Positions 11,336 through 24,300 of a stretch of 64,000 nucleotides of DNA are shown one piece after another. The notes under the pieces are model-generated. The model had not been told where the DNA came from. It was given only the letters and a program-made list of their open reading frames with translations, and did no database searches. A program made the position numbers and the translations under genes. The stretch comes from Persicaria tinctoria (taxonomy: Eukaryota; Streptophyta; Magnoliopsida; Caryophyllales; Polygonaceae), in contig JBANSL010000005.1 in NCBI GenBank assembly GCA_037127255.1, positions 78,063,160 to 78,127,159 of the forward strand. The letters run 5' to 3'. The stretch's first letter is position 1. The number at the start of each line of letters is the position of its first letter.

Positions 11336-12020
11336 AATGTTTTCAAGGGCATTAGAATGAACCCGCACAACAATGATCTAATTATAAGACATAACAATGA
11401 CTTTGGTTGCGTGTCTAATCATAACCTCTTTTACACCCTCTATATGAGGGACATGCTTAGAGGGTTGTCAACAAGTAGCCTTGTCAACTGGATCGTGTTA
11501 GTAAAAAATAAGGCATATTTGCAAATGTCCTATGAATTTTGGGTATTTTTTGCTATTCTTCCTTATATATATTGGTTGTATCAACCAAATAAAAATAGTT
11601 ATGAATATGATTTAAAAAAACCCCATTCCATATATTTTTTCAAGAGTACAAATGGTAAAAATAGGATAATATACTCTTCTGGATTTCATAAACTCCTTAT
11701 TCTTCCGGAGTTAATAAAAATCCATTAATAGAGTCTTCGAGTCCTTAGGGAGACGATGACTATTCTCATAATTTCCTGTATTATTTAACCATCAGGTTTA
11801 GAATCTTCAAGATCTTATGTTGGTGTTGAAAAACCTCACAATCTATTGGATTGCGGTAAACATTTCTCCCAAGTGTTCATTTGCCAAATAAGAGTGCTTA
11901 TCAGGAATTCATGAAAAGTTTTTTATTCTAAAGACACTGGTTTTTGAACTTCAATTATGACAAGTAAAATTACAATATTTTATCCACCCACTTCAGACGG
12001 AGTTGTGGAGAAAGCTTGTC
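11336..12020. other. AT-rich intergenic DNA, no gene recognised
   Basis: A 123-codon plus-strand frame runs through 11357-11728. Its translation has no recognisable domain and its base use matches the surrounding AT-rich DNA. I do not treat it as a gene. Confidence 0.4.
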
Positions 12021-12024
12021 AATT

Positions 12025-12565
12025 TATCATTTTTTTTATTAGGAAAGAATTCGGACGAGCGAGCTCTACCCGGCGGCATCCTTTTGGATGAGGTCTAAAA
12101 GACCAAAATTGTTGTAAATATCGACACCTCAGGCAGAGTGACAAAGGTGTGTAACCTTATTAGTCACTCTATTTCCTAAACGGGGGACATGAAAAAAGGA
12201 AACTTCTTTCAAAGTCGATATAAGAAGTTTAACATCTGACAAGATCAGTTCAATTTCCCAATGACATTTATATATTTTTGGTTGAGGTGGTTTATGATTT
12301 TACTAGAATCACCTTCAATGTGGATTTTGTCGATACGGAGTTGAATAGCGTGTTGGATTCCCAATTTTAGAGTAAGAGTTTCCGCTTTCAAGGGGCTTTG
12401 TTTATCGAGCTTTTTATAACATATGCATATTGGTCGTTCATCCCAATCCCGGATCATGGCTCATGCGAAGCTATCATTGTTTGCTATTGTAGATCCATCA
12501 AATTTTAGCTTGAGAGTTCCCCTCGGGGGTTTACGCCACGTATCTTACCATACTTCATTTTCTTC
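12025..12565 (-). mobile_element. 5'-truncated LINE 3' end with RNase H domain
   Basis: On the minus strand a RNase H-type reading frame is visible: WRKPPRGTLKLKFDGS, then the 70-codon stretch of 12245-12457 with KAETLTLKLGIQHA and IHIEGDSSKIINHL. These are the plant LINE RNase H motifs (DG, E, D). A stop in the frame near 12457 and others downstream show decay. An oligo-T run on the plus strand at about 12029-12037 (TTTTTTTTATTAGG) is the 3' poly(A) end. The 5' part of the LINE is missing. Confidence 0.8.
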
Positions 12566-12699
12566 TTTAGGTGGTTGGAGTTTTGTGTTTGTAAGGGAAA
12601 GTCCTCATCTAAACTATACTCTATCTGTGATGTTTTACTCCAATTCTCCTTATAAGTTTTAATAATACATCTAATGGTGGAGTATGTGTAGTGCGTATA

Positions 12700-12860
12700 C
12701 ATACCTATATATATATATACATTACACATGTTTGCTCCTACAAAAGAAAAAGACACACTGTTTGTTTGTATACACACTATATACATTTTATTTTGCGATC
12801 GAGCACGCAATGTGTACATACATATGTATTTATATATAATATAATATAATATAATACGTG
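12700..12860. repeat. TA-rich simple repeats
   Basis: A short (TA)n run at about 12708-12719 and an ATATA run at about 12830-12855 lie in AT-rich DNA. Confidence 0.7.
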
Positions 12861-12861
12861 C

Positions 12862-13030
12862 AGGACGGGACGAGATTTGCGGGATAAGGAACTCTCGTCT
12901 CACGTTCCGTCTCACATAATTTTTGTTAGACGAAACCGAGACAGGATTCACCATTTTATTTTTTCAAATCTCACTGGGATCGGGACGGACCAGGATCTGA
13001 CCAGAATTCGCGGGATTTGTGCCCACTCCT
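12862..13030. repeat. GGGACGGGACGAGATT-type dispersed repeat
   Basis: A moderately GC-rich block with GACGGGACGAGATTTGCGGG and GATCGGGACGGACC words, resembling a dispersed noncoding repeat often seen beside plant transposons. No coding frame is supported. Confidence 0.35.
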
Positions 13031-13477
13031 AATTTTTGCAAATTTCTGACCCACCTACATTTTTGCAAACCTTTTTATTTATTTATTTTTGTCTAGTTTT
13101 GCAAAAAGCTCAATTATCTAACATGTTGTGTAAATATTATTGTGCATAGGTTACTAACTAATTTTTTTTTTATGTTAAACATGTATTAAACGAATTTACT
13201 TATACTTCAACCGTACAAGTATAACTTTGTACTTATCCTCTCATTACAATGCCTTACATGTCAACTCATCATCTCATTTCAATGCCCTAAACCTCATTCC
13301 ATCATACTTTCAATTCTATTTAGTTATAGGAGATTTAGCACTGTGAAATAATTATCATATGTACTATTGGATGTTGATCTAGTCGGGACTAGTCACTTTC
13401 AAATTTTTACTGTATAAAAAAAAAGTAGCATATATAGTATATACCATAATGTTTACATACATTTGTTTAAGCCACAA

Positions 13478-13550
13478 ATATGAGTGCTTGTCATACTTTT
13501 TTTAAGTAGTAAAATATGAGTGCTTGTCATACTTTTTTTAAGTAGTAAAA
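13478..13550. repeat. Two-copy tandem repeat, 36-bp unit
   Basis: A unit starting ATATGAGTGCTTGTCATAC and ending AAGTAGTAAA occurs twice head to tail with no visible difference. The identity suggests a recent slippage event. Confidence 0.85.
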
Positions 13551-13794
13551 TGAATGGAATCAGCTATTTCGAGAGTAGCAAGTCGCTACTTCTAGACTAG
13601 CGGACTGTTTAACAAGAGGGGGAAATTGAGAGCTGAAATAAAATTTTCAAATCCACTTTCGCAACATCCGAACCAAATCAACAATTTTTGGGAGACTTAA
13701 TAAAAAAAAAAATTGGGAGTAGCAAATTACAATTACATAACCAAATCAAGCATAAAGTAATAAAATATTTCACGAAATATACCTTGAATTTGTA

Positions 13795-13875
13795 AATAAA
13801 GAGCGGTCATATTCTGGGTTCGAACTGAGGACCTTTGGGTACTACCCGCAAGTCCTTTCTAGTGAGCCATTCCGA
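13795..13875 (-). repeat. tRNA-like sequence, probable SINE head
   Basis: Minus-strand reading gives an A-box-like TGGCTCACTAGAAAGG and a B box AGTTCGAACCC at tRNA-like spacing. It differs in sequence from the candidate at 777-856, so it is probably another SINE family or tRNA relic. The surrounding 13030-14219 has no other supported gene. Confidence 0.45.
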
Positions 13876-14219
13876 AATGGTTTTCACGAAATATACCACT
13901 ACTTCTAGAACAGCAGTACCTATAGTCACAGATAGACAAATTTATGTAAAAAGACGAAATTTTGACCGTGTAAATAGTAAGCCATCAAAATAAAGGGCAA
14001 GATATTGTTTACTACTCCGTAAAAGCAACTGATTTGATTGAACATGGGAAAGTGCAGGAGGATTCACAAGCAAGGAATATTTGCAACTGTCAAATTGTTA
14101 GTTACTGTATTACACAGCCCGGGAAAAAAAATGTCTAAGGTTTCTTCGCTACATTTAACTACCTGCCTACGCTCTTCTCGATGACTGTATACAGAACATA
14201 CAAGTACACACACGTTCTT

Positions 14220-15381
14220 TCAAGGCTTACCAGTCGGCTTCTTAAATTTAATCCTTAGCTTGTGAGAAGTGACTCCGCTCCCTTCGGATACTCCAGGCTT
14301 AGTATCGGTTGTTCTGGCCGAACCTTTTGGTTTGTCCAAGGCAACACTCGTCCCCAACACCACATACTTGCCCTCTGCATATGGCATTTGCCTAACCTCT
14401 TCAACAGGTGGTGCGGGTCTCTCCACCAACGAAATCCTCTCCAGCGATTGAGATGGTGACTGCGACTGCGTAGGCATGTCTCTCTCCTTCAAGAGCTTTG
14501 CCTTCTCCTTTTCCCTTTGCTTCTTCTCTTTCTTCAATCGCTTCTTTTCCAAGTACTCAGGATCATCTCGACTAGACTTATGATCTTCCCGTTTCCTTCT
14601 CTTTTCCTTGTCCCTTCTTTTCTGTTTTACATCCCCTGCTTTAACTGACAACGTGGGGATACTGTCAAGCCTATGCACTTCCATACCTTCAAAGTTGCCG
14701 TCTACTTTATCAATATGGGGTGAAGAAGGATTGTCGTGCTGAGGTGGGGCTGGAACACTGCTTGAATCAGCAGTGCATTGGAGCTCCTTTCCAACCTCGT
14801 CACCTTCTCTTGCAAACTTGGCACTGCCAATGCTGGCAGTCACGTGGGACTCGTGGCCTTGGCATGAGTTCACCTCCTCAAGATTTTGGTTATTGCTATT
14901 TGTAATGGGGTCTACACAGTTCCCTTGGGGTGCATCAATGGAGACGGAGCTGCTGGGGCCGATATCAGTCTCATTGTGACCTCCTTGGAATTTCTCAGCT
15001 GTCACGGTATCAGCTTCACCAGTTCTATTAGATGATGTAGGCTGCTTTACTTTGATTTTGATTGGCAATTTCCGCTCTAGGCTGTTTGAAATAGTTCCGG
15101 CTTCTTTCACAGGTTCTGGTTCAATTAAACCATCATGGTTCTGATCCAACATTGCATTTGGAATTGTCAGATCTGAGTCATTGCAAATATTTTCTGGTTC
15201 CTTCATTTCTCCAGCTTCTGTGGAGGCAGCATACAGATGGTTTTGATTCTCAGCAATTTCATTCAAAGGAGGCTTAACTTGAATGAGAAGAGCCGCAAAA
15301 TTATTCCTCTGCTCGCTGCAAATTTCTGCAAAACTCATCTGCCTTGTTTGATCTCTTGGAACTCCGCATAGAGTAGGCCGC
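14220..15381 (-). CDS. TAF2: TAF2 last exon: disordered basic C-terminal tail
   Basis: The final exon encodes residues 996-1382 without interruption. It begins [12 protein letters not shown], matching the plant TAF2 tail. The middle is Ser, Pro and acidic rich. At about residues 1246-1297 there is a highly charged Lys/Arg/Glu segment ([26 protein letters not shown]) that could act as a nuclear localisation or nucleic-acid-binding region; this role is inference. The protein ends in the conserved KLRIKFK motif. The stop TGA is at 14220-14222. Confidence 0.93.
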
Positions 15382-18300
15382 CTGCAAAATTGGAGAGTTT
15401 CCGCATTATTTCAATAGAAAATACACCATCAAGCCACAATCACCATTGCTTAACATTCTTGAGTTCATGATGAGATTCTGTAAAATATAATAATACCCAT
15501 CTCCTAAATCCAGTTCCATGCAAGTTTCTCTCATTCAATTTAAAACTAAACTACATTTCATGCTTCCAGATGTTGAAACCCAATTTCAATTATGGCTTCA
15601 GATGATAATATCAATGTTGAAATTAGATCATAAAAAATGTTAAGGCTCAACTGTATAAAAAATTTACGATATCAACTATAGATTCAATAGAAACCTTAAT
15701 TGATAGTTGACTCTTGAGTAACCCAATCCCATTTGCATCAGACAAATTTGTCACATCAGACAAATTCATCTCTTGAATATTTATTACTCCCTCGTCTCGC
15801 AAAACTTGTAGTTTTAGCTTTATGCACACTTATTAATAATACCTATATTTCCTTTTACTTTTATAGGATAAAATACCTAAAAACACTAATTATAACCTAT
15901 AAAAAGAGCAATCATTACCTATAAAGATACTCCCTCCGTCTCGAAAAACAATTCGTTTTAGCATTGTGCACTAGTTTTAATAAAACACTCACACATCAAT
16001 CAACATCACCATTCCACTAACTTTTTTCATTAATTTTATTATTTTTAAATACCCACTATATTTTTTAACCAATCAAAATCTTTTAAAAAATCAACAACAC
16101 AAAAACCAATACTAATCATTACTATCACATACCTAGAAAACCTAAAATGACATGTATTTTGATACAACTAAATTAGTCTAAAACGACTTGTTTTTCGAGA
16201 CAGAGGGAGTAATAACTATAGCTAAAACAACAAGTTTTTTGATACAAGTTTACTACTCTAAAACTACAAGTTTTGCGAGACGGAGGGAGTATGAGTTTTC
16301 TCCAAGAATCTGAAGTACTCACACTTAAAACAGAAGAAACATTTTACGACGGCCTGGAATGAGAACATTAGCGATAGCACGTCTGTGCAGCAGTTTCGCT
16401 AAATTTCTATAATGATTACTAAGCTAATTATATGCATACAATTACATTCTCCTAGTCTTTTATTCACAATGCCAAAGGCAGAAACACTACTCTTTTCCCT
16501 AATCTTTAAATGGAGATAAATTTCTTTATGGGGACAAACATGCACGGTTCAAAGATTTTATGAGCTAAAGAAATTGAGTACTGAACACGGATCTGAATCA
16601 GAAGGTACTAACAGTAGACAAAATGATGTGGATAAAAACTAGGGTTGAGCACAATGTGAGCAATGCTTAAATGAGCTGATAAGGTGTACTTATTTGAAAT
16701 TTTGAACTGATAAGAATTTTATAATTGTATAAATGATTGCCGCCAAACAAACCAGTAGTTTGGAGTTGGCGGATTATGAGGACTACAACACAAAACTGCA
16801 TGTGAAGAAAACACAGCAAAGAATATCTTCAACAATCTCATCAAATAAATGTAATTATAAAATTCAAACTTACCTCCCTGCCAGAACTTGTAAAGTGCAG
16901 AATAGATGATGCCGCAGAGAAACATTGCAAAATGCTGCACGACTTTCAAGTAAGCGAAGGAGAGCTACAAGAGTTTGGCTGTTAATATCCTCATGATGAT
17001 CATTTCCAGCTCTTAATTGACACAGCCTACACATATGTACAGCCAACTTCACCTGCCCTGGCAGCATGTAAACACAACAGTCAATTACTGGATAATTCAT
17101 CCTCAACTAACCTACCTCCTAGTCCTTATTTTCAAATAGTGGGTGGTTTAAGAAGGTGGTTCATATGTTTTGATAACTATACAAGTAGTTTTCAACTTTT
17201 TCTAGATCGAAGAAAAAACGCACTTTAGAAGAAACAAATATAAAAGCTGAGAAGCTTCCAAACATATTTTAAGAAACAAATATAAAAACTGAGAAGCTTC
17301 CAAACACATTTCAAACTGACAGAATAAATTTATTATGGCAATGTCTAACCTCTAAAAGATGGCTCTTCCTCTAGGTGTTTAATGAACAACAAAATTGCTG
17401 TATTAAGACCCTTTCTGTGTATCTCAAGATCCAGTGAAGCTCTACTGGCTTCAATTCTTACTTGCCATATGACCTTATAATCCTGAAAGAGCTTGATGTT
17501 TTGAGATATACTTTCCTGTGATACAAAACAAAGTCAAGAACTCTGCACTGAAAATCTCGAACAGAATTGCTGCGTAAAGCTTGAGAAAAGAGTACTTACA
17601 AGAGGGACAAAATCTGAAAGTTTCAATGCAATCTGCGTCAAAGTTCTAATGCAACTAATTGTCAAAATACCGTTATAGCTTGGCATCAACCTGTCTCAGA
17701 GTAGCCAAGATATACATTTGGTCAGATGAAAAACGAAAACTGCATACAGAAAAATTAGCAGCCAATAACATGTAGCAGCACCTTTCAAACTGTAAAAGCC
17801 GATCAATCCGCTTGAGAAGAGATGACAAATAGGGTATAGTCTGCAAAACTAAAAGGAAATAATAAGAAACAATGTGATGTAGTTGAATAAAAAATATAGG
17901 GAACAAGTATGTTGTGCATGCATTCTTGCAAGCAAACAACATCACACATCATCCTATAGTATTGGAGAAGAAGAATATGGTATCTTTTGACAAACTGCAC
18001 ACCCGATTTGAGATTCTGTAAAGTCAAAGATGAAGCAATAAAACAAACAAGCTCCAGCAAACCATAAAGAGACCATTAATATTTTAGCAAATATAGCAAT
18101 TTAGCAATCCTTGTTAATATATCAACTACAATTAAGAAAATAGGTACACTAAAAGAACAACTTTGAGATAATAGTTAAGACTACTTGAACCAACCAGCTC
18201 ATGCAGTCAACACCCTCTGACAAGTAAGCATCCTCAAAAGAAATAAAAGGAGAATAGTTAACCTCTTGTCCGAATTCAAGCTCCCCAACAGCTTCAACTA

Positions 18301-21300
18301 GAGCAGCTAACCAGAATACATCAGAATACGGATTCCCATTATTATCATTATACTGCATTGCAATCAAAGAATCTGTCAATTAATAATAAGAAAAAATGTT
18401 TGAATTTTTGGGAAAACTACTGTATAAGTGCAAGCTTATTCCAATGCTTCATTACACCACATAGTAAAGTGCAAAGCAAGAAATTACTTCCACAAAACAA
18501 AAAATATTTTTATAAAAGACTGATAGTTTTAGTTGACTTCAAATCAGTGTTCTAAAGGCGACACAAGGCCATAGACATACATGTAGCTAAAGTGGGCTTC
18601 AGAAGCAAAGGCGATGATTTTTCATAAAATATCTCAAACCACCTTAAAAACTCAAGTTTTTCTTCTCAATGTTTTGTAGCAGATCCATAAATAAATGAAG
18701 GGTTTTTCTAATGTATGGCCATGGGCACACAGTAGGATTTAAGATTCTTTCCCCTTTATCAAGTTTCAAGGTGGCATTAGTTATGGTAGTTATTTAGTCC
18801 TGGTATGACTTTTTTAACTCATCACTTAACGCCACATTGAAACCCGGTAAAGTAGAAAGAATCTTAACTACTACTATGCGCTGATGGGCATACATCGGAA
18901 AATCCTGAATGAATAGTCATTCACTATGATAATAATAAAATGTCGGAAAAAAAAATTAGTGATACACTAATACTTGGATGTACTCCATTCGTCTCATAAA
19001 AGTTGATGTTTTAGGGGTTTATATTTGCATAAAAAAAAAGAAGATGATGTTTTAGCCGGTACAACCTACTACGCTATAATATTAATCTTAATATATAAAA
19101 AAATGATGTTTTTCTGTGCGGTTTTCAATCCTTGTTTATTAACCATTTCGTTTGAAGCGAATGCCCGATGCTTGAGATCAGATGAAACATTCAAAAATCC
19201 GATATAATGTCATTTTATTGTAATAAAAAATACAATAAAAACCCAAACGTCCAAACCAAGAAACATTTTAGCATTCAGATTTAAGTGTACCTTCAGAACT
19301 TGTAAAACAAACTCAACAGCTTCCCTCGGGCTTCTTCCATCACTTCCCCGTACAGTAGCCACAGCAAGTGGTATTGCCTATTTTACAATGAAAATAACCA
19401 AAGGTAGTTCATTTATACAATAGGGTATCATTATCTGGTATCAAATGTTAACGGTAAGTAACAATTCAGCTAGTGAATCCTTTAGGATCAAGCAAATAAA
19501 ATGGCTATGACGAGCTAAGGACATCTCAAATGATTTACATACCCCCTGGACAAATAACTAGGCTAAACACAATCAATATAGAAATAGGATGTTTGCTTGC
19601 TGATTGGCATCGTCAACTATAATTTTCCTAGTGAACAATATAGGATTCAAATGTACCAATTCAGGAAAGACATTGCAGTTGTATTGGAGTGCTATGATAC
19701 TATTTCAGTCCAGTCTCACAAAATATAAGCTAAATTAGTACAGTTCACGTGCCTTACACGGTGAAATTTTAACATTCAATTGATATATTAATTATTATGT
19801 CATAGTATATTGAAAATGAATAAATTTGATTAATTGTCATTATAGTTTTTATGAAAATAGCAATAATTATAAAATGAATAATAGTGTAAAATTAAAATAG
19901 TGAAAAACTATCAATATATAAATTTATAATATATATACACACTCAACTGTATATTTTAGTTTTTGTTCTATAACATATAGTAAAAATATTTTAATAATCA
20001 AATAATAATTAATTTAGAAATTTTATTTAAAAAATAGTATGGCATTAATTACCATTTAAAACCGTTAAAGTTGGTTATTATTGTAGATTTATTATCATAA
20101 TAAAACAGATATATTTACATGATTTTTCTTTTACATGATAGAATTTACATAGAATGATATATTTTCATAAAATAAAAGTTTATAATAAAATAGAAATATT
20201 TTTATAAAATAAAAGTTTAACATGGATAGAATTACCAATTAAATAAAAGACTATTTTTTCCTTTACGAATAATAATAATATGTATATATTATTTTAGTTA
20301 TTGTTATGTAATAAATTAAATATTATTTCAATTATTAGTTAGAATTGAAAGAAGAGACCAACAAAAAGGATTAGAGGCTTCTACTTTAATAGTGATTGAT
20401 TTGATGATTGATATTGATTGTTAAGGGCAGTTAAAAGTAGATCAAAAAAAGAACCGTGGGTATTGACAACTAGATATGACTTGGCTTCAATTAATCTCAC
20501 GTAAGGGAAAACAACCAACAAAGAATCATAAACTAACTGGCACTATCCCATAAAACTGACAAGCATATCTTCCCACGATGAAAACATTAGAGACTTGCCA
20601 ACAAAGGGGCTTTTGCATTTCAAATTGCAAAGAATATTTCAAGATGTCCTCTGAATTAATTCATCATGAAGCAAGAATATTACAAGATCGATCAAACTGA
20701 TTATCTGAGATGCAAAATAATCGAGATTATAGTGAGACAGACAATTTTATGAGTTGCTATATTTTAGAAGAATTTGACCATATTAACTCAGATAACAGCT
20801 CTACTTTACATTTTACACAATTGCAAATGCTACCTTAAAACATTACCTGAAGAACAAAGTACTCGCAGAAGTCATGGAAATCGTTCGGCCTACAACAGAA
20901 TGAATAATCCTCGATTTAATCATCGTGGAAATTTGTAACATTGAACCAAAGTACTACTTCACAAAATTCCATAATGCTCACTTGGGGAGTCCAGTTACTG
21001 CATCATATCTTTTACTTCTGTAAAATTTAACAAGGTGAAGTAAACCACGCCAATCATTCTCCTGAAGCATTCGAAACATACACACTATGTCAGCAAGGAT
21101 GGGGAGGAGATCCTAAAAAAGACAAGGACCCTTCATATAATATGGTCAGCTATATTGAGATTTGCAATATCACATCTGATTAACTACTTGCAATCATGAG
21201 AAATGAATAAAGGAAATTTTATGTACAACTGCACGTCTTTTACAGCTACAACCAAATGTCATTACTGAGGGTCATTTTAGCTCCTAGTTATCAGGAATTA

Positions 21301-24300
21301 GAATAGTGCTATATAGAAAACAAAGTTAACAAACTGTCCTATAGATCAAACAACTACTCAACGCTAGGTCAAGCAAAAAAAAAGTTCAGAAGAAACAAAT
21401 TTCTCAAAAGCAAAGATACGAAATCTTGAAACAAGACCTCTAACCGGATCCCTTTTATAAAATATGGAACTCAATTAAGCAAACAGTTCAGACTGATATG
21501 GCAATACCTCAGATGCAAGTTTAGCCATGGCATATGCTGCCTCAATCCGAACCCTCCAAAAGGCCTGAACAACATGGAGTGTAAAATATGATTAAAATTT
21601 GTAAGAGAACATGGGCCAACCAATCCAAGTCCAGAGATCCCATGAAACTAGAAAAAACCTTCGAATCACTCAGGAAGTTATTCAGAGCATTAACAATGGA
21701 GAACTCAAAATGCGGCATTGCCTCTAGTGCTATAATTGCTTGGGCCTGGGCAACAACATCTTTATCCTTCTCTAACTGATTGATCTGATGATGCAATGCA
21801 ATAAAAATTGTCAGCATAGCCTCATTACACAGCAAAAGAATCAGGTTTATACAAAAAAGGACATAAAACTGTTATCTTGGACAAAAATAACATATAAATG
21901 AAATAGAGAAAACAATCCAGAGGAACATCCTTTGCAAGTAACAGCTAGCATGCAAAACATATTATAAAGATCATGCTTGTAATGTTTGTTCCCAGGTTAT
22001 GAAAATAACCCAAGAAGCATGTGCATGCATATCAGTTTCATCAAAAATATAAACGGTGCGATCCACCCGCTTATAATATACTAAAAACAGAAACCTAGAC
22101 TCCACGTGTCGGACTATGGTGCGATCTGCCCGTGCGTCGTATTCTCATGCAATATAACCCCGTCTCTTTTAGTCACGTCAATTAATGATCCAATATATTT
22201 TATAGAGACCATTTGAGGTCTAGTATATTTTATAGAGACCATTTTGGGAGCTCAGCCCTGTGTGGCCACATACTTTTTTCACTAGCACGTAGCACCCCTG
22301 GTTTGGTGCTGGACATTTGTTACATGGTTACATGCAATATATTTACTGCTTCAAACACTAGGGGTTACAAGTGCTCCTGCCCTCTTACCAAACACACCTA
22401 TGTTACTGCAGACCACCATTAGTCCATTTCAGGAGAACTGTTCACCACCATCAGTCCACCTGCGGCTCATACTGGGGCCCCCGTCATCCCTGAACCACCA
22501 TCTATTGAAGATGATTCCAGTTCATATGCTACCATCAGCCCCAACATACTCCGTGTTGTGACCTTCACATCACCTTTAGACAATCCACCCTCATCGCTGG
22601 ACGAAACCCCTCCCTCTCAGACTTTACCCCAACCACCACCACAAATTCCGCAAATCACCTCTCCTCGATTCGACAAAAAAAATACTTCAGGAGGCTCCCC
22701 TCTTCCTGTAGCAAGCCGGCTCCAATCTCTGATTCAGGACCAGCGCCTGCTGCAATGGCGACTATACCTCCATCAGCACCTGACCTGCCAATTGCAAATG
22801 TTCAAGTGCTTGTACAAGAAGACCTTTTTATCCCTTGTCCAGTTAGGCTTCCCTTGACAGATTTTCTGATCAACACCAGCAATTTAACCTTGATTAGATT
22901 CAAATTCCTAAGAATGTCAATGAAACCTTCCAGAGCAACTATGACATAAGAGATGGCAGCTCTTGAGGCCAATCACACGTGGGAGTTAGTGGACTCCACC
23001 CGACCACAACATTGTGAGTTGCAAGTGGGTCTATGCAGTCAAGTACCATGCTAATGGCTCCGTTGCTAGTTACAATACAAAGCCCGTCTAGAGGCTCATG
23101 GCTTCTCTCAAATGTATGGTTTAGAGTATCAGGAAACTTTTGCCAAGATGTCTACGGTTCGCTTGCTTCTATCTACTGCTACTCATCTTGTCGAGGAGTT
23201 GTATCAGTTTGATGTGAAGAACATTTTCCTCAACGGGTATCTCAATGAGGATATCCATATGAGCTTACCTCTGGGTTTTTCCTCCAGCTCTCCTCATCAT
23301 GTCTGCCATTTAAAGAAAGTCTTGTATGATCTAAGGCAAATTCAAGCAATCTCCTCGTGCCTGGTTTGGCAGATTCAAGAGTATGATGCTGCAGGATATA
23401 CTCAGCGTCAGGGTGACCATAATTTATTTGCAAGGCACTATAACTCCGGAGGAGTAAGCATCTTCCTCATTTGTGGATAACATAACATTATTATGACAAG
23501 CAATGATCCTGCTGAGCAAGTTCTTTTGAAAGCCACAATCACTCAAGAATTTGAGGTAAAGGAGCTTGGTCATTTGAAGTACTTCTTGGGAATTGAAGTA
23601 GCTCGATCCCAATCAGGCATATTTATCTCTCAACAATAATATACCAAGAATCTTATCTGAGAGGTAGGGAAGGAAGACTGCAAACCAGTCACCACTTCTA
23701 TTGACTACAACCAGGAAATTGGCAAAGCTGAAACTTACCGGAAATGGACAAGAAACTGTACAAGAAATTATGTCGGAAACTGATATATCTTGCTCACACC
23801 GGACCAGAAATCCCTTTCTCGATAGGTGTTATCAGTCAATTCATGCAAAATCCTATAGAAACGCATCTCCAGGCTGCAAGGATACTACCTATCTTAAGGG
23901 TACTACAGGGAAAGGTCTTTTGCTCACCAAAAGTGACAAGCTTCTACTTGAATGATGCTGACTATGATATTATAACCAGACGCTGTACTATGATATTGTA
24001 ACCAGGCGATGTACTACAGGTTTTCGTGTATATCTGGTGGGACTTTAGTTGCTTGGAGAAGTAAGAACCAAGAAGTTGTTGCACGATCACGTGCTGACGC
24101 TGAATTTCATGCAGTGGCACATGGAATTTGTGAATTATTATGGATGAGAATCATTTTGAATGACTCAAGAGTTAAGTGGGAAGATCCTATGAAGTTATTA
24201 TGTGACAATAAGTCTACCATCAATATAGCTCATGATCTTGTTTAGCATGGAAAGACAAAGCACGAGGAGACTGACCAACATTCATTAAAAAAAAATGATG

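Noticed and set aside
11357..11728. 123-codon plus-strand frame
   Set aside because: Low-complexity AT-rich translation with no homology that I recognise.
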